Source of the DNA: Clostridia bacterium
Lineage (GTDB): Bacteria; Bacillota; Clostridia; Oscillospirales; Acutalibacteraceae
Direction of reading: 5' to 3'
Length of the DNA: 6,707 nt
Assembly: GCA_017454565.1 (NCBI GenBank)
Contig: JAFTCS010000148.1
Coordinates: 1 to 6,707 of the forward strand
The notes beneath the pieces were generated by a model. The model was not told the origin of the DNA. It made no database searches and was given only the letters and a program-made list of their open reading frames with translations. Below, in pieces: positions 4,851-6,707 of the stretch. Numbering within the stretch: the stretch's first letter is position 1; each line of letters begins with the position of its first letter. The position numbers were made by a program, and so were the translations under genes.

Positions 4851-6389
4851 ATGAAGAACAATACCGGCAAGACAAAGCTTTCGGGTTTTGCGAAGTTCAG
4901 CCATGCTTTAGCGGCGGTTGGCAAGGATATGGTATATATGCTCTCCGCAACCTACGTTCTGTACTATTTCCAGGACATTTTAGGGGTCAGCGCTATAGCC
5001 ATGGGTACAATACTCCTTATAGCAAGGTTCTTTGACGCCTTTAACGACCCTGTAATGGGAGTCATCGTAGCAAAAACCAAGACCCGATGGGGCAAGTTCA
5101 GACCATGGCTGCTTATAGGTACGCTTACGAATGCAGCCATACTGTTTCTTATGTTTTCGGCGCCGCCTGAAATGGATACCGCAGGTCTTACGGCCTATGC
5201 TGCCGTGGCGTATATACTCTGGGGCGTAACCTATACCATGATGGACATTCCCTACTGGTCTATGATACCTGCCTTTACAGAAAGCGGCAAGGAACGCGAG
5301 GGACTTACCACTCTTGCGCGTTCGGCTGCCGGAGTGGGCACGGCAATTATTACTATCTGCACCATGATGGCTGTTCCGGCTCTCGGTAAGATGTTCGGCG
5401 GCAGCACCAGCAGGGAGATAGAGATAATCGGTTTCCGCTGGTTTGCGCTGGCTGTGGCTGTGCTCTTCATTATTTTCACCGTTATGGCATGCGTCAGCAT
5501 AAAGGAGAAGTCCACCGCAAAAATGGAGTCTGTTTCAGTGGGAAGGATGTTCAGGGCACTTTTCCAGAACGATCAGGCTCTCACGGTCGTCGTTGCCATA
5601 GTGCTGATAAATACTGCGGTTTACATTACGTCTAACCTTGTTATCTACTTCTTTAAGTATGATTTCGGCGGCACAGGCTGGTACGGAGACTACACCCTGT
5701 TCAACGCTTTCGGCGGCGGTATACAGATTTTAGCAATGATGGCGTTCTATCCGCTTATGAGAAACGTGTTCAAACTCTCGAACACAAAGATATTCTATAT
5801 CGGACTTGGTGCGGCAATGGCCGGCTATGCCGTACTTTTAGGTCTGACGTTTACAAGTATGGGCAATGTGTTCATTCTCTTCATTCCGGCGTTCTTCATT
5901 TTTGCGTCCTGCGGAATTATGAACGTGCTTACCACTGTTTTTCTTGCAAATACCGTTGATTACGGCTATTTCAAGCTCAGACGCAGCGATGAGAGCGTTA
6001 TTTTCTCAATGCAGACTTTTGTGGTGAAGCTCGCTTCGGGTGTTGCCGCCTTTGCAGCTTCTGTCTGCCTGCAGATAAATAATCTGAGCGATGCAGCCAC
6101 CACAGAAGCTGACCAGACGGTTGATTTCTCACTGGCGGTTTCTGACTCTTCAAAGATAGGCCTGAGGATGACCATGACGGTCATACCGATAATCGGCCTG
6201 CTGACAGCTGTTTTCTGGTTCAGGAAAAAGTTCATTCTCACGGATAAGACGGTTGCGGAGATATCCGAACAGGTAAAAATTCTCAAGGACGAAGAGACGT
6301 CCGGTGAGCAAAGCCCAAAAGAAAAAACTAACGTTACAAAAAACAGCACTTCAGGCAGGAAAAAGTCAGGTAAATCAAAAAAACGGTAA
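4851..6389 (+). CDS. GPH-family (MelB-like) cation:sugar symporter, MFS
   Basis: A 512-aa integral membrane protein with about 12 predicted helices, alignable by eye to E. coli MelB along its length. The cation and sugar site residues are kept: Asp26 (MelB Asp19), Asp62, Asn65 and Asp66 in RFFDAFNDPVMG (MelB Asp55/Asn58/Asp59), Thr129 and Asp132 in YTMMDIPYW (Thr121/Asp124), Trp136 (Trp128), Arg157 (Arg149) and Lys393 in MQTFVVK (Lys377). TRWGKFRPW (78-86) is the family loop. It should therefore be a working Na+, H+ or Li+ coupled glycoside importer; the sugar cannot be read from sequence. A Lys/Ser-rich hydrophilic tail (about 479-512, ending GRKKSGKSKKR) is rather basic and probably cytoplasmic. 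The ATG is preceded by AGAGGTGA (4837-4844). It is second in the operon with the GT28-like gene. Its substrate may be a sugar that feeds that enzyme, or less likely it may move a glycolipid headgroup. Confidence 0.92.
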   Translation: MKNNTGKTKLSGFAKFSHALAAVGKDMVYMLSATYVLYYFQDILGVSAIAMGTILLIARFFDAFNDPVMGVIVAKTKTRWGKFRPWLLIGTLTNAAILFLMFSAPPEMDTAGLTAYAAVAYILWGVTYTMMDIPYWSMIPAFTESGKEREGLTTLARSAAGVGTAIITICTMMAVPALGKMFGGSTSREIEIIGFRWFALAVAVLFIIFTVMACVSIKEKSTAKMESVSVGRMFRALFQNDQALTVVVAIVLINTAVYITSNLVIYFFKYDFGGTGWYGDYTLFNAFGGGIQILAMMAFYPLMRNVFKLSNTKIFYIGLGAAMAGYAVLLGLTFTSMGNVFILFIPAFFIFASCGIMNVLTTVFLANTVDYGYFKLRRSDESVIFSMQTFVVKLASGVAAFAASVCLQINNLSDAATTEADQTVDFSLAVSDSSKIGLRMTMTVIPIIGLLTAVFWFRKKFILTDKTVAEISEQVKILKDEETSGEQSPKEKTNVTKNSTSGRKKSGKSKKR

Positions 6390-6523
6390 CACAGCGGCGA
6401 TTGATACTATAGGTCACGCACCGTTGAAAAAGCTTGAGCAAAACTTTTGTGGTGTCGGTTTTGAAAATAACTCCTGTGCGCGAGGGTGTAGTTTCGTCTT
6501 GAACTCAGAGCGTAGCGCAGCGA

Positions 6524-6554
6524 CCCACGCGAATTGGGAGCGGCAGCTTGCCGC
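6524..6554 (+). other. Double hairpin of the right repeat unit, covarying with the left
   Basis: Stem 1 is CCCA (6524-6527), loop CGCGAAT, TGGG (6535-6538). One A follows, then stem 2 GCGGCA (6540-6545), loop GCT, TGCCGC (6549-6554), then CAAAACTTTTG. The geometry is identical to 25-55, yet stem 1 has an A-T pair in place of C-G, and stem 2 differs in its three inner pairs, all still complementary. Confidence 0.75.
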
Positions 6555-6647
6555 CAAAACTTTTGTGGTGTCAGTTTTGAAAGAATTTCTGTGCGCGGGC
6601 AGCGTAGATTCCCATTTGCATATCAATCCCCGCGAACAGGGGGTGCG

Positions 6648-6664
6648 GGTCTCCAGTGGAGACC
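6648..6664 (+). other. Perfect hairpin in the third repeat unit
   Basis: GGTCTCC (6648-6654), loop AGT, GGAGACC (6658-6664). It occupies the position of stem 2 after a stem 1 (6628-6642) identical to the left copy, but is a longer, different stem. GAGACCC at 6700-6706 could pair with GGGTCTC at 6647-6653 instead, giving an alternative fold. Confidence 0.65.
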
Positions 6665-6707
6665 TCTGCGCAGCAGAAGCACCGACCGAGCCGACAGGCG
6701 AGACCCA

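Larger units (their letters stand above)
6423..6707 (+). repeat. Right array of the structured intergenic repeat (two units and part of a third)
   Basis: The gene-free end of the window. AAAACTTTTGTGGTGTC occurs at 6440 and 6556, and GTAG(T/A)TT at 6488 and 6604, a 116-bp period. Hairpin pairs matching the left repeat lie at 6524-6554 and, with stem 2 altered, at 6628-6664. The 22 bp at 6621-6642 are identical to 18-39. The first unit seems to lack stem 1 and to have a decayed stem 2, starting near 6423. After 6665 the sequence is GC-rich and shares no obvious part with the left copy; it is cut by the window edge. No gene is supported here: an open frame on the minus strand is only the repeat read through. 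It follows the GPH gene stop by about 34 bp and may act as its weak transcription end. Confidence 0.85.

Noticed and set aside
6414..6626. A 70-codon minus-strand frame in the right repeat
   Set aside because: It is the repeat unit read twice (FKT...TTKV and FSKPTPQK), with no ribosome site; the repeat is explained better by hairpins than by coding.
1..6707. Insertion sequence or composite transposon
   Set aside because: No transposase or integrase frame is present, the flanking repeats are direct and hairpin-rich, and no target-site duplication was found.

Overview
The window looks like a chromosomal segment of a Gram-positive anaerobe of the Clostridia, most likely Ruminococcus-like (Oscillospiraceae). 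This rests on AGGAGG-type ribosome sites, near-consensus vegetative promoters, a Firmicutes-type diacylglycerol glucosyltransferase-like GT4 protein, a cytoplasmic BspA-type leucine-rich-repeat protein and moderate GC content. The organism call is an inference; no rRNA or other marker gene is present.

Layout. Positions 1-126 and about 6423-6707 hold copies of one structured intergenic repeat, in the same orientation at both ends, with a unit period of 105 bp on the left and 116 bp on the right. Between them lie five genes in three transcription units. A GT4 glycosyltransferase (122-1306) reads leftward and ends inside the left repeat. It diverges from a two-gene unit (133-aa unknown protein, 1638-2039; zinc-ribbon plus LRR protein, 2081-3127). 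The 331-bp divergent region holds a perfect TTGACA-17-TATAAT promoter facing right. A mirror-image TTGATA-17-TATAAT promoter facing left shares its palindromic -10, and a second, closer leftward promoter and several inverted repeats lie nearby. A textbook intrinsic terminator (3147-3185) closes the two-gene unit.

A third unit then starts from an extended -10 promoter (3216-3244). It holds a 486-aa protein with a GT-B/GT28-like motif layout (3354-4814) and, 36 bp later, a MelB-like GPH-family cation:sugar symporter (4851-6389). No clear terminator follows; the operon runs out into the right-hand repeat.

Functional reading. Two probable sugar-nucleotide-dependent glycosyltransferases and one sugar symporter suggest a theme of cell-envelope glycolipid or glycan synthesis. 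No sequence evidence ties the GT4 gene to the GT28-like/GPH pair beyond proximity. The least explained items are the GT28-like protein with its permease partner, and the repeat, whose two stems change sequence between copies while keeping their base pairing.
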